Shown here: one piece after another, positions 47,384 to 57,808 of the stretch
Position numbering within the stretch: position 1 is the first letter of the stretch
How the letters are laid out: each line of letters starts with the position of its first letter
DNA from: Fischerella sp. JS2
Lineage (GTDB): Bacteria; Cyanobacteriota; Cyanobacteriia; Cyanobacteriales; Nostocaceae
Assembly (NCBI RefSeq): GCF_032393985.1
Contig: NZ_CP135918.1
Location: 6,387,724 to 6,451,723 of the forward strand
DNA length: 64,000 nt
Reading direction: 5' to 3'
Made by a program: the position numbers and the translations under genes
Notes under the pieces: generated by a model
Databases searched by the model: none
What the model was told of the DNA's origin: nothing
What the model saw: the letters and a program-made list of their open reading frames with translations, nothing else

Positions 47384-47623
47384 CTCCCGTTTCCACCATT
47401 AATGCCAGTATCCAATATCAGCATCAAGTGTATAACAATCATTTTTTTTTCTCACTACAAATATGAGGATGTATGGACTGCCTTGTTTTGATTTCCTTAG
47501 CCCTGATTAAGGGAATAGGAGGAAATTTAGATTTTTTTGGGTGGATTCCCCTACATCACTAAACTTATATCCTCCTATAGCCTAGTAAAGATTAATAAAC
47601 TCAACAGCTTATGGCTTGTTGAC

Positions 47624-47650
47624 TTAGCACTCTTGCCTTGTGAGTGCTAA
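47624..47650 (+). promoter_or_regulatory. CIRCE element (HrcA operator) upstream of groEL
   Basis: TTAGCACTC (47624-47632), nine bases, then GAGTGCTAA (47642-47650): a perfect match to the CIRCE inverted repeat, 45 bases before the groEL start. HrcA repressor binds it in other bacteria and cyanobacteria, giving heat-shock control. Confidence 0.95.
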
Positions 47651-47679
47651 ATTGTCTAATGGAAGAACTCACAAATTAA

Positions 47680-49365
<1,686 letters not shown>

Positions 49366-49397
49366 CCTCATACTGTCTGTATTTAAATATTTGTCAG

Positions 49398-49429
49398 CAG
49401 TTTGTCTTGCTAAGGCAAACTGTTTTTTT
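49398..49429 (+). terminator. Rho-independent terminator of groEL
   Basis: CAGTTTG (49398-49404) pairs with CAAACTG (49416-49422), followed by seven T. Confidence 0.9.
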
Positions 49430-49479
49430 ATCCAACTATTAACCGTTGACTATTGACTATTGACTATTGACTATTAACA

Positions 49480-49577
49480 CTAAATTGGCACGTGGGAGTC
49501 TTTCAAAATTCTGGAATAACCTATTAATTAATGGTTTTAATCCAAAATCCAAAATCCAAAATTGGTATAACCTATTA
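49480..49577. repeat. Dispersed repeat (copy B) directly upstream of corA
   Basis: GGCACGTGGGAGTC...AATTCTGGAATAACCTATTA...AATCCAAAATCC...AAAATTGGTATAACC matches the outer parts of the composite repeat at 10284-10500, without the inner insertion. It ends 12 bases before the corA start codon. Confidence 0.8.
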
Positions 49578-49588
49578 AGTAAAAGAAC

Positions 49589-50728
49589 ATGGCTAAAAAA
49601 AATCATCGCCCTGTTTCGACAGTAAATGAACCAAAGAACGAAGATTTTTATCATCAACCTGGAACTATACCAGGAACAATTATTGTTGATGCAAACGCAC
49701 CACCACCAAAGATAGTATTAATTGACTATAGTCCAACCGAAGCTATTAGTAAAGAAGTAGAAACACCAGAAGAGTGCATTCCTTACCTAGATACTGAATC
49801 AGTAACTTGGGTAGATGTACGTGGTTTAGGTAGTGAAGATATTTTACAGAGATTAGGGCAGGTTTTTGAGTTACATCCTTTAGTTTTAGAAGATATTGTG
49901 AATGTGCCAGAACGCCCAAAAGTAGAAGATTATGAAGATCAATTAGTGATTATTGCGCGCATGGTCATGCCTAAGAAAAAATCTCATGGTTTTCATAGTG
50001 AACAAGTCAGCTTTGTATTAGGAAAACATTACTTGTTGACAGTGCAAGAAGAACCAAAAAGAGATTGTTTTGAACCAGTGCGATCGCGCATCTTCAAAAA
50101 TAAAGGTATTATTTGCAAAAATGGCCCAGATTATCTAGCCTATGCTCTGATAGATGCAATTATTGATGGCTTTTTTCCGGTATTGGAAAAGTATGGTGAA
50201 CGCATTGAAGATTTAGAGGATGAAGTCATCTCTCAACCGACACCTAAAACCTTAAAGAAAATTTATAAAGTTAAACGAGAATTACTACAACTGCGTCGTG
50301 CAATTTGGCCACAACGCAACTTACTTCATACTTTAATTCAAGACGACAATGAAATGATTAGAAATGAAGTACGAGTTTATTTGCGAGACTGTTATGACCA
50401 TGCAGTGCAGGTCATAGATATGGTAGAAACCTATCGGGAACTTGCATCAGGTTTAATGGATGTTTATCTTTCGGCGGTCAGCAATAGAATGAATGAAATT
50501 ATGAAATTGCTAACCGTGATTTCAGCAATTTTTATTCCTCTAACTTTTATTGCTGGCGTCTATGGCATGAACTTTAATACAGAAAAATCACCATATAATA
50601 TGCCTGAATTGAACTGGTATTGGGGATACCCAGCTTGTTTAGCAGTGATGGCAATCATAGCAGTTGTCTTACTATATATTTTTTGGCGCAAGGGATGGCT
50701 AGAAAATAGTTCGAGGTTAAACCGTTAA
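49589..50728 (+). CDS. corA: CorA-family magnesium/cobalt transporter
   Basis: 379 residues. A large N-terminal cytosolic alpha/beta domain is followed by long helices and two C-terminal transmembrane segments. The family GMN motif is in IAGVYGMNFN, just after the first one (ISAIFIPLTFIA), and the second (YPACLAVMAIIAVVLLYIFW) ends in a basic tail. The acidic loop between them (TEKSPYNMPELNWYWG) is the usual periplasmic selectivity loop. It forms a pentameric Mg2+ channel in the inner membrane. A dispersed repeat abuts the start, so the ribosome binding site is weak (AGTAAAAGAAC). Confidence 0.93.
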   Translation: MAKKNHRPVSTVNEPKNEDFYHQPGTIPGTIIVDANAPPPKIVLIDYSPTEAISKEVETPEECIPYLDTESVTWVDVRGLGSEDILQRLGQVFELHPLVLEDIVNVPERPKVEDYEDQLVIIARMVMPKKKSHGFHSEQVSFVLGKHYLLTVQEEPKRDCFEPVRSRIFKNKGIICKNGPDYLAYALIDAIIDGFFPVLEKYGERIEDLEDEVISQPTPKTLKKIYKVKRELLQLRRAIWPQRNLLHTLIQDDNEMIRNEVRVYLRDCYDHAVQVIDMVETYRELASGLMDVYLSAVSNRMNEIMKLLTVISAIFIPLTFIAGVYGMNFNTEKSPYNMPELNWYWGYPACLAVMAIIAVVLLYIFWRKGWLENSSRLNR

Positions 50729-50825
50729 ATCAGTGAACAGTTAACAGTTATCAGTAAACTACTATAGAACTGATAATTGTTTAGGAAATTATCGCCAATG
50801 AAAATGCTTACAGGAGCTTATATAC

Positions 50826-51536
50826 ATGGTAGCCAGAAATGAGAGTAATTTAATTTTTTTGACGCTATATATTATCGGCGTCACGTATACCTTTACGAAA
50901 ATGATTGAGTCTATCGACGACAAAATTAAGTTTATTTACGAAAAGCAATTTGTCGATGACCAACTCAAAGACAAAGACCTCCAAAATGATATCGGTATCT
51001 CTTTTAGGCTCAGCCCCTCATATTTTATTGATGAATTGAAAGAATTGTCTGTAAGTATTGAAAATAAATCCCAAAATCTTGCCTTATATGTAGATTGGGA
51101 TAATTGCTCTTTAGTAGTTGAGTATAACAAGCAATCACGACGAGTAATTCGCAAATCACCAGATGTCACACGTGACCTTGGTGTACCACAAAGTCCTAGC
51201 TTAATCGCCCCTACCAAAACTCTCTCAGCAGCAGTGACTGCTGAAGATGTTTTTAAATTGGATGAGTTAACAAAAACATACCAAGTCAATACTCCTTTGA
51301 TTAATATTAGTGCGCTAGAAAAAAGCCCTCTGAAAGCGCAAAGGTTATTATTTCAAGATTTTATAGAGAGAAAAAAAGAATTAAAATTTTCTTTGCAGCT
51401 AGTATTGAGAATCTCCGAATTGCGAGTTGGTCTAGCTCCAGGTGAGAATAAACCTCCCATGTGTATTATCGATTGTCCCTTCACAATCAAAAAACTACCT
51501 TGGTATTACGCTATGCCTTGGAATAGAAGGCGGTAA
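50826..51536 (+). CDS. Membrane-anchored protein of unknown function
   Basis: 236 residues. There is one N-terminal hydrophobic segment (LIFLTLYIIGVTYTF), then a predicted alpha/beta cytosolic or periplasmic domain with FRLSPSYFIDELKELSVSIEN and NLALYVDWDNCSLVVEY. The C-terminus (CIIDCPFTIKKLPWYYAMPW) is conserved-looking. I do not recognise a characterised family. It follows corA in the same direction by 97 bases and precedes rnpB. GGAGCTTATATAC is a possible ribosome binding site. Confidence 0.7.
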   Translation: MVARNESNLIFLTLYIIGVTYTFTKMIESIDDKIKFIYEKQFVDDQLKDKDLQNDIGISFRLSPSYFIDELKELSVSIENKSQNLALYVDWDNCSLVVEYNKQSRRVIRKSPDVTRDLGVPQSPSLIAPTKTLSAAVTAEDVFKLDELTKTYQVNTPLINISALEKSPLKAQRLLFQDFIERKKELKFSLQLVLRISELRVGLAPGENKPPMCIIDCPFTIKKLPWYYAMPWNRRR

Positions 51537-51561
51537 AAGATCATTCAGGACTACACTAGTA

Positions 51562-52002
51562 TTGGTGGAGAGTAGGCGTAGGCGGTTGCAGACTAGCTAA
51601 TTTGTGGTTAGTTTGAGGAAAGTCCGGGCTCCCGAAAGACCAAACTTGCTGGGTAACGCCCAGTGCGAGCGATCGCGAGGATAGTGCCACAGAAAGATAC
51701 CGCCAAGAATGGGTAATGGGTAAAGGGTAATGGGTAATGGGAAAAAACCAATTACCAATTACCAATCACCAATTACCAATCTTTGGTAAGGGTGCAAAGG
51801 TGCGGTAAGAGCGCACCAGCAACATCGAGAGGTGTTGGCTCGGTAAACCCCGGTTGGGAGCAAGGCGAACGGAACTATGGTTGGTCTTTTACCAGTTCCG
51901 GAATTAGAGCCGCTAGAGACGTCTGGTAACAGCCGTCCCAGATAGATAACCGCCCTCTTGAATTAAGAGAACAGAACCCGGCTTACTACCAACTCTCTAC
52001 TT
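51562..52002 (+). ncRNA. rnpB: RNase P RNA, with an STRR insertion
   Basis: Catalytic RNA of RNase P, which trims the 5' leader of tRNA precursors. Recognised by GAGGAAAGTCCGGGCTCCC near 51613, GAGGATAGTGCCACAGAAA near 51676, GGTAAACCCCGGTTGGGAGC near 51843 and AGATAGATAACCGCC near 51941, plus CAGAACCCGGCTTA near the 3' end. The 5' TTGGTGGAGAGTAGGCG pairs with the 3' CTACCAACTCTCTACTT to close P1. Bases 51708-51781 are a heptanucleotide-repeat hairpin inserted after ATACCGCC (P12 region), a known variation in Nostocales. Confidence 0.96.
51708..51781. repeat. Inverted STRR inside rnpB
   Basis: GGGTAATGGGTAAAGGGTAA-type heptamers (left) face CCAATTACCAATTACCAATC-type heptamers (right) and fold back as a hairpin that extends an RNA helix of RNase P. 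Confidence 0.9.
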
Positions 52003-52007
52003 TAAGA

Positions 52008-52048
52008 TGGGATGATAGCAACTATAAGCTACATTCCATTCTTTTTTT
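52008..52048 (+). terminator. Probable terminator of rnpB
   Basis: TGGGATG (52008-52014) pairs with CATTCCA (52032-52038) with one G-U pair, then CTTTTTTTG (T7 at 52042-52048). Confidence 0.7.
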
Positions 52049-52105
52049 GTACAATTTTGTAGGATAGTTAATGTAAACAATCTATAAACAGTTAGGGCGT
52101 TAATT

Positions 52106-52297
52106 TTACTGTTTCTCAAGTTTATCTAATGCTTCCTGAATCGCTTGCCTCATAAACTCAGCGGAGTTCGGCAAGCTTTTTACTTTGTTAAACATTGTTT
52201 CCGTCACTTTAACCGCAAGCATTTTATTTAATGGTTCATCCCCTTTAGGAGTGAAACCATAATTTTTTAAATCAGGATTACCGCCTTTACGTGCCAT
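52106..52297 (-). CDS. Small basic protein, probable ribbon-helix-helix type
   Basis: 63 residues, MARKGGNPDLKNYGFTPKG. The motif MARKGGNP-x-L-K is shared by a family of small proteins frequent in filamentous cyanobacteria. The C-terminal half (MLAVKVTETMFNKVKSLPNSAEFMRQAIQEAL) fits one strand and two helices of a ribbon-helix-helix regulator. A role in transcription or as a lone antitoxin is possible but not shown. It is convergent with rnpB and has no partner. Confidence 0.75.
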   Translation of the reverse strand: MARKGGNPDLKNYGFTPKGDEPLNKMLAVKVTETMFNKVKSLPNSAEFMRQAIQEALDKLEKQ

Positions 52298-52723
52298 TAA
52301 TATAACTACATAATTATTGACTTATTAGCTGGTTAACCAATATATAAAATAATTGTGGACTATTCGGCTGATAACTTAGTAGTCCCCAAATCTGTCAACA
52401 TAAATCAACAGCCAATCATTATGTTATCAAGGGGCAATTTGTATTTTATATCTGGATACTCAAAAAGCTATATGTTTTAAAGACCGTATAAACTAAAGTT
52501 GTATGTTATTTGTACTAGTTTTTTTGTAATATACATGTAACTTTACTATTACATTCAGTGTTCTTTGTACGTTATTTATATAAAAAACAGGTATATTACT
52601 TAAAAACACCTATTGATAAAAGTTTCAAGGGTTATCAAACCTAATCCGTTTTGAAAAGCTTTGAGGTTCCCTTCGGGACGCTGCGCCTTTTCGCAAAATC
52701 TAAAATCCAAAATCTAAAATCGG
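52298..52723. other. AT-rich spacer ending in a dispersed repeat
   Basis: The first 320 bases are AT-rich with nothing supported. From about 52622 to 52720 lies a dispersed repeat (copy C: AATCCGTTTTGAAAAGC...GGTTCCCTTCGGGACGCTGC...CTTTTCGCAAAATC...AAAATCTAAAATC). It matches the inner module of the repeat at 10345-10490. It ends directly at the start codon of rnc, so no normal ribosome binding site is present there. Confidence 0.65.
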
Positions 52724-53443
52724 ATGACCCTCGCTTATCCACGCCGACAACGACAACTTGAAAGTCTAGTCAGAAAATTAGGTTTAGCAGTAGAAGCACC
52801 AATTAAATGGCAACTGCTGGACTTAGCACTGACTCATCCAACCGTATCTGAGTCAGCAAACTATGAACATCTGGAATTTGTTGGTGATGCTGTGGTGCGG
52901 TTGGTGGCAGCAATTGTGTTGTGGGAAAACTATCCAAATTGTCCGGTGGGAGATTTTGCGGCAATTCGTTCGGTATTAGTAAGCGATCGCATTTTGGCTC
53001 AACTAGCACGCTCTTACGGTTTTGAACTATATTTACTTGTGGCTGGCAGTGCTACTGCTGACAAAGCTGGTCAACAGTCAAGATTAGCAGATGCTTTTGA
53101 AGCAGTTTTAGGAGCGCTTTATCTCAGCACTAACAATCTAGATTTGATTCGTCCTTGGTTAGACTCTCACTTCAAAGAACTAGCAGCAGAAATTCGCCTC
53201 GATCCAGCCAGATTAAATTACAAAGCTGCTCTCCAAGAATGGACTCAAGCCCAGTTTAAGGTCTTACCAGAATATCGAGTTGTAGAAATAAGTCAGCCTC
53301 ATAATAATCAAGAGCGTTTCATTGCCCAAGTGTGGCTGCACGGACAAAAACTTGGTGAAGGCAAGGGCCGTTCCATTAAAGCTGCCGAACAAGCAGCAGC
53401 AAAAATTGCTTTTTTAACCTTAAGTACCCAGGAAAACCACTGA
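52724..53443 (+). CDS. rnc: Ribonuclease III
   Basis: 239 residues. The RNase III signature is YEHLEFVGDAVVRL at 47-60 (Glu51, Asp55). The second acidic pair is in ADAFEAVLGALYL (Asp123, Glu126). The C-terminal dsRNA-binding domain (about 163-233) begins LNYKAALQEWTQAQFK and ends GRSIKAAEQAAAKIAF. It cuts double-stranded RNA such as rRNA precursors. Several cyanobacteria have more than one RNase III-like gene; this is the full type. The ATG is immediately preceded by a dispersed repeat, so translation may start without a Shine-Dalgarno sequence. Confidence 0.94.
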   Translation: MTLAYPRRQRQLESLVRKLGLAVEAPIKWQLLDLALTHPTVSESANYEHLEFVGDAVVRLVAAIVLWENYPNCPVGDFAAIRSVLVSDRILAQLARSYGFELYLLVAGSATADKAGQQSRLADAFEAVLGALYLSTNNLDLIRPWLDSHFKELAAEIRLDPARLNYKAALQEWTQAQFKVLPEYRVVEISQPHNNQERFIAQVWLHGQKLGEGKGRSIKAAEQAAAKIAFLTLSTQENH

Positions 53444-53642
53444 GTTAATTCCAAGCAAAATTCCAAATTCCAGGGTTTTTCACAATTGACGATAGTTATA
53501 TAGACTACACACGATTGAGTAGAGGCGCGATCTTCTTCGTTCTTAAGAAACAAGGCGAATCCGTCAAATCCTCTTTCCTTCTACCCTCTGCCTTGTTTCT
53601 TGAAAGTTCGCGTCTCTACTCTTGACTTTTGACACTTGACTA

Positions 53643-54797
53643 ATGACTAATCAAATTAAAATCGCTGTTGTTGGAGTAGGACGTTGGGGCGTGCATTTGC
53701 TGCGAAATTTTCTAGAACATCCCCAGGTTAGGGTTGCAGCAGTGGTAGACCCCAATTCAGAGCGTTTGGCAACGGTACAACGTCAATATTTTTTAAGTAA
53801 AACAACAGAAGAAAATGTATTATTAATCACCGAATGGCAAAAAATTAAGCAAATAACAGATTTAGATGCAGTTGTAATAGCTACTCCTGCTAGCACACAT
53901 TATTCCCTAATTACTGACGCTTTAGATTGGGGATACCATGTTTTAGCAGAGAAACCTTTAACTTTAAACCTAAGGGAATGTCATGAACTCTGTCAGCTAG
54001 CCCAAAAACGGCAACGGCAACTCATGGTTGACCACACCTATCTATTTCATCCAGCAGTGGAAAGAGGGCAAGTTGTTGTTCAGGAAGGAGAATTAGGGGA
54101 TTTGCGCTATGGCTATGCTTGCCGTACCCACTTGGGGCCAGTCCGTCAAGATGTTGATGCCCTATGGGACTTAGCAATTCACGATATTGCTATATTCAAT
54201 ACTTGGTTAGGTCAACAACCAGTGAGTGTCCAAGCATTAGGTAAAGTGTGGCTACAGAGGGGACATGGGGGACAAAGAGGTGATCTTTGTTCCTTGTCTT
54301 CCCCCTCTTCCTTGTCTTCCCCATCACCCCTACCCTACGGGAAGCCGAGTAAAGCGCGTCTACACCCCATCACCCCATCAGGTTTAGCAGACTTAGTTTG
54401 GGTGACACTAACCTATCCTAATGGTTTTCAAGCTTACATTCATTTATGTTGGCTCAATTCTGATAAGCAGCGACGTTTAGTAGTTGTAGGTAGTCGGGGG
54501 AGTTTAATTTTTGATGAAATGTCAGCTGCATCACCTTTAACCCTGCTACATGGCGAACTAGAAATGCAAAGCAATCATTTTATTCCTGTCAATCAAAGCC
54601 AACAAGTGCTGCAAATCGAAAAAAATGAACCATTAAAACGAGTATGCGATCGCTTTATTCATTGCGTCCACAACAATACTCCTTGCGTGGTTTCATCTGG
54701 TTGGGTAGGAACGCAGTTAGTCAATATTCTCGCTGCCTTAACAGAATCACTTAACCAGGATGGCAAACTTATTGTACTGAACACAAATCAGGACTGA
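53643..54797 (+). CDS. Gfo/Idh/MocA-family oxidoreductase with a repeat-derived insertion
   Basis: 384 residues. The N-terminal NAD(P)-binding part begins IKIAVVGVGRWGVHLLRNF and contains VVIATPASTHY and the conserved Lys104 (AEKPLTLN). The C-terminal beta-sheet domain has HTYLFHPAVERGQ and LWDLAIHDIAIFNTWLG. The pattern resembles sugar-nucleotide 3-dehydrogenases/oxidoreductases of polysaccharide pathways; the substrate is unknown. Residues about 206-246 (QRGDLCSLSSPSSLSSPSPL and onward) are translated repeat, from 54258-54380. They split the strand SVQALGKVWLQ from LADLVWVTLTYPNGFQAY. Confidence 0.88.
   Translation: MTNQIKIAVVGVGRWGVHLLRNFLEHPQVRVAAVVDPNSERLATVQRQYFLSKTTEENVLLITEWQKIKQITDLDAVVIATPASTHYSLITDALDWGYHVLAEKPLTLNLRECHELCQLAQKRQRQLMVDHTYLFHPAVERGQVVVQEGELGDLRYGYACRTHLGPVRQDVDALWDLAIHDIAIFNTWLGQQPVSVQALGKVWLQRGHGGQRGDLCSLSSPSSLSSPSPLPYGKPSKARLHPITPSGLADLVWVTLTYPNGFQAYIHLCWLNSDKQRRLVVVGSRGSLIFDEMSAASPLTLLHGELEMQSNHFIPVNQSQQVLQIEKNEPLKRVCDRFIHCVHNNTPCVVSSGWVGTQLVNILAALTESLNQDGKLIVLNTNQD
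54258..54380. repeat. Repeat inserted in frame within the oxidoreductase gene
   Basis: A C/T-rich tract (CTTGTCTTCCCCCTCTTCC...) joined to a GGGAAGCCGAGTAAAGCGCG-type palindromic unit (54335-54363) that also occurs at 40993-41022 and, in related form, at 10391-10413, 57969-57998 and 62961-62990. There is no stop in the gene frame. Confidence 0.85.
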
Positions 54798-54839
54798 GTT
54801 CTGGTTTTTGGCTAAGAGAGTTTAATTGTTCTACTCTCC

Positions 54840-56834
54840 TCATACCAAGTTGCGATCAAGCGTAACACTTTGGGCAATGGGGTGATGGGGTGAAATTCTC
54901 TCCCCATCGGGAAACTCCCCATCTTCCGATACCTCAGTTACTATTTTTGAATGCAACTTGGTATCATCTTCTCTGTCCTCCTGGTGGGTATCTATCAAAG
55001 GTAAAATAATGCTCACTGTTGTACCCTGATTGATACCTCTACTTTCGAGGGTGATCCTACCTCCCATCAGTTCAATTAAGTTGCGTGAAATAGCTAGTCC
55101 CAGTCCTGTACCGCCAAATTTGCGTGTAGTACCATCATCTACCATAACAAACGGGCGAAATAGCTTTTGTTGCTGGGCGGGATCAATGCCCACACCTGTA
55201 TCTTGAACAGTAACAATCACCTGGGATTTACCATCAATTTGTTGAATTTCTGTTGTGATTGTGATGCTGCCCTCATCAGTGAATTTAGTAGCATTACCGA
55301 TAATATTAATTATTACCTGCTTCAGTTTGGCTGAATCAGCATTCACCAAGATCAACTCGCTCATCTGTTGAGGAATATTTAACTGTAAGCCTTTTTGTTG
55401 AATATTCACAGATTGCAAATTGATGACCTCTTTAAGTAATTTTTGCAGGTCAATTGGTTCTAAAGATACAGAGAGTTTACCAGCTTCTATTTTGGAAATA
55501 TCAAGCAATTCATTAATAATACCTAGTAAGTGAATTGCTGTGTCATCAGCACGCTTGAGGAATTCGAGTTCTTCTTCTCGGTCATCACACAAGTCATCTC
55601 GAACTAAGCGAATACAATTAATAATAATGTGTAATGGATTTCTCAATTCATGAGAAGTTGCCGCCAGAAACTGACTTTTACTCTGGTTAGCGGTTTTTGC
55701 TTCTTTCCAAGCTATTTCTACTTCTTCTGCCCAAGCTTTGAGACGTTCTAGCATCTGATCCAGGGCTTGGGCCAGTTGATTGAACTCTCGGATTTTTAAG
55801 TTGCGCGGCACTGGTGCTGTAGTGTGGTGACTGTGGAGATTAAGAGCATAGTCGCGCAATTCTTCCACAGGAAGAGCCAAGCAACGAGCTAGATATAAAG
55901 CTGCCAAAACGCTAGCACCAATTAAGCCTACTGTCAAAACAATCAAAATTAGTTTGATTTGTCCTAAATCATATAAAGCATTGTCCAGGCTAGTAACTGC
56001 TAAAATCACCCACTTTTGCTGTTTTCCTTGGATGATTGGACTATCAATCGCAGTGTAACCAGCGAGTAATTCTTCTCCTTCTTTATCAAAGAATAAATGC
56101 AGAGTATCTTGCTTACCAGCAATGGCATTTTTCACAATCATTTGTAGACGTGAAGCATCTATATGCTGGGCAATATTAGTACCAATTCGACTAGCGATTG
56201 GATGTGCTAAAATTATTCCATTTTCGGCAATAACTACTGTTGAACCTGTCAGTAAGCCAGGTTTATTTTTGATTTTTTCACGTAGAACTGTTGATTTGAA
56301 GACTAAATTGTAGCGCCATTGACCAGCAATATCATAAACGGGTGCTGATAGTAGTAACTTTAGTTTACTTTGTTCATCTTTATTTCCGGTAGTGTTTAAT
56401 TGTGGTGGTAATAACTTCACTTCTAATTCGTGATCAGAAAAAGAAGAATTGGATTGAATAATTGGCTCTTTGCCGCACGTACTAGCACTAATTGTATCGC
56501 TATTAGAATCTACTAACTGTATGCATTCAATTTGCCGTGGTTGCTGTTGTGCTAGCTGATTTAAAAACTCTTCTATTTTGGGAAGTGTACCTGATTGAAT
56601 TACCTGGGTTTTAGTAGCACTGAGTAAATTTGCTTTTAAAGCAGCGAATGTATCTGCAATCTTTTCTCCCTTGAGAACGGCACTTGCTGTTAAATTTTGA
56701 CGGGCAGTTTCTAGCAGGCTATAACGTGCTTTTTGATAAGCGACTATTTCACCTATCAATAACACTGGAACAGACAGGAGCAAAATCTTTGATACTAAAA
56801 TCCTTCTAAAGGAGGATTGACGCTGCTTAGCCAT
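54840..56834 (-). CDS. Membrane sensor histidine kinase (extracellular sensor, HAMP, HisKA, HATPase)
   Basis: 664 residues from the ATG at 56834 (MAKQRQSSFRRILVSK). The membrane helix (about 13-34) is followed by a large extracytoplasmic sensor of the Cache type (about 40-280), a second helix (about 295-318), a HAMP linker, a short coiled coil and the HisKA domain with His395 (SHELRNPLH). The HATPase_c domain has IIGNATKFTDEG, DTGVGI and GGTGLGLAISRNLIELMGG. No receiver domain is attached, and no response regulator is adjacent. The last 45 or so residues after LPLIDTHQED are polar and partly encoded by CCCCATC-type repeats, so the tail may be a recent addition. Confidence 0.9.
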   Translation of the reverse strand: MAKQRQSSFRRILVSKILLLSVPVLLIGEIVAYQKARYSLLETARQNLTASAVLKGEKIADTFAALKANLLSATKTQVIQSGTLPKIEEFLNQLAQQQPRQIECIQLVDSNSDTISASTCGKEPIIQSNSSFSDHELEVKLLPPQLNTTGNKDEQSKLKLLLSAPVYDIAGQWRYNLVFKSTVLREKIKNKPGLLTGSTVVIAENGIILAHPIASRIGTNIAQHIDASRLQMIVKNAIAGKQDTLHLFFDKEGEELLAGYTAIDSPIIQGKQQKWVILAVTSLDNALYDLGQIKLILIVLTVGLIGASVLAALYLARCLALPVEELRDYALNLHSHHTTAPVPRNLKIREFNQLAQALDQMLERLKAWAEEVEIAWKEAKTANQSKSQFLAATSHELRNPLHIIINCIRLVRDDLCDDREEELEFLKRADDTAIHLLGIINELLDISKIEAGKLSVSLEPIDLQKLLKEVINLQSVNIQQKGLQLNIPQQMSELILVNADSAKLKQVIINIIGNATKFTDEGSITITTEIQQIDGKSQVIVTVQDTGVGIDPAQQQKLFRPFVMVDDGTTRKFGGTGLGLAISRNLIELMGGRITLESRGINQGTTVSIILPLIDTHQEDREDDTKLHSKIVTEVSEDGEFPDGERISPHHPIAQSVTLDRNLV

Positions 56835-57124
56835 CGGCACTCTCACTTGGCATTTGCAAACCACAACAGCAACCAAATGCAATTAGATTAACTAATATTA
56901 TTAAGCAATGAATATTGGTTGTTGCCAAAAATTTTAAACCATCATTTGGCTGGATAGCAAAAAAATATATTTTACACAAACACTGAAAACAACTAGTTGT
57001 GATTGCAACTTTAATTTGATGCAAATAAAGTAGTGAAATTAGTTGTAAACAGGAATGTATCAGTATCATTATTTTTGAGAATCTAAAGTCAAAAATATTA
57101 GAGAAAAAATATACAAAAAAATTA

Positions 57125-57808
57125 ATGATAAAATATCGTCCTTATACTACGGTAGTTTTAGCCATGAGTGCAGATGGCAAGATAGCTGATGTTATGCGAT
57201 CGCCTGCTCGCTTTGGCTCCAATAGCGATAAAGCACATTTAGAAAGCAAAATCGCTGCTGCAGATGCAGTCTTATTTGGTGCTGATACTCTCCGCGCTTA
57301 CGGCGCAACACTGACAGTAACGAATCCACAACTGTTGCAAAATCGAACACAAGGGGGTAAACCCCTTCAACCAGTACACATAGTAATTACACACACTGCC
57401 AACCTAAATCCGGAAATTCGTTTTTTTCAGCAGTCGGTGAAACGTTGGTTGCTTACTACAACCACGGGGGCGGTTTTTTGGCATCAACGACCTGAATTTG
57501 AGCAGATTTTGGTATTTGAAACAGAAGAGGGAAAAATTGACATTGCAGCAGCCCTAGAGCATCTAACAAAATTAGGTGTAGCACGATTAGCAATACTAGG
57601 TGGTGGTGAATTAGTCGCCTCTATGCTGGAATTAGATTTAATAGATGAACTGTGGCTGACTATTTGTCCCTTGATTTTAGGCGGTACTGCTGCGCCGACA
57701 CCAGTAGGAGGCAAAGGATTTTTACCAAAATTAGCTCCCCAGTTACAACTTCTAGAAGTTAATACTGTAGGACAAGAAGTTTTTCTTCACTATCAAATTG
57801 TTCGTTAG
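57125..57808 (+). CDS. Reductase of the RibD C-terminal-domain family
   Basis: 227 residues, one domain, with TTVVLAMSADGKIADVMRSP, ADAVLFGADTLRAYGATL, LAILGGGELVASMLELDLID and CPLILGGTAAPTPVGG. These are the NADPH-binding and substrate-site parts of the RibD reductase/dihydrofolate-reductase-like superfamily. It lacks a deaminase domain, which the complete RibD at 38890-40023 has. It may be a second 5-amino-6-ribosylaminouracil reductase or act on another pterin-like substrate. The ATG is preceded by AAAAAATTA without a good ribosome binding site. Confidence 0.85.
   Translation: MIKYRPYTTVVLAMSADGKIADVMRSPARFGSNSDKAHLESKIAAADAVLFGADTLRAYGATLTVTNPQLLQNRTQGGKPLQPVHIVITHTANLNPEIRFFQQSVKRWLLTTTTGAVFWHQRPEFEQILVFETEEGKIDIAAALEHLTKLGVARLAILGGGELVASMLELDLIDELWLTICPLILGGTAAPTPVGGKGFLPKLAPQLQLLEVNTVGQEVFLHYQIVR

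Noticed and set aside
49457..49657. 66-codon minus-strand frame near corA
   Set aside because: Translation of dispersed repeat copy B and antisense of the corA start.
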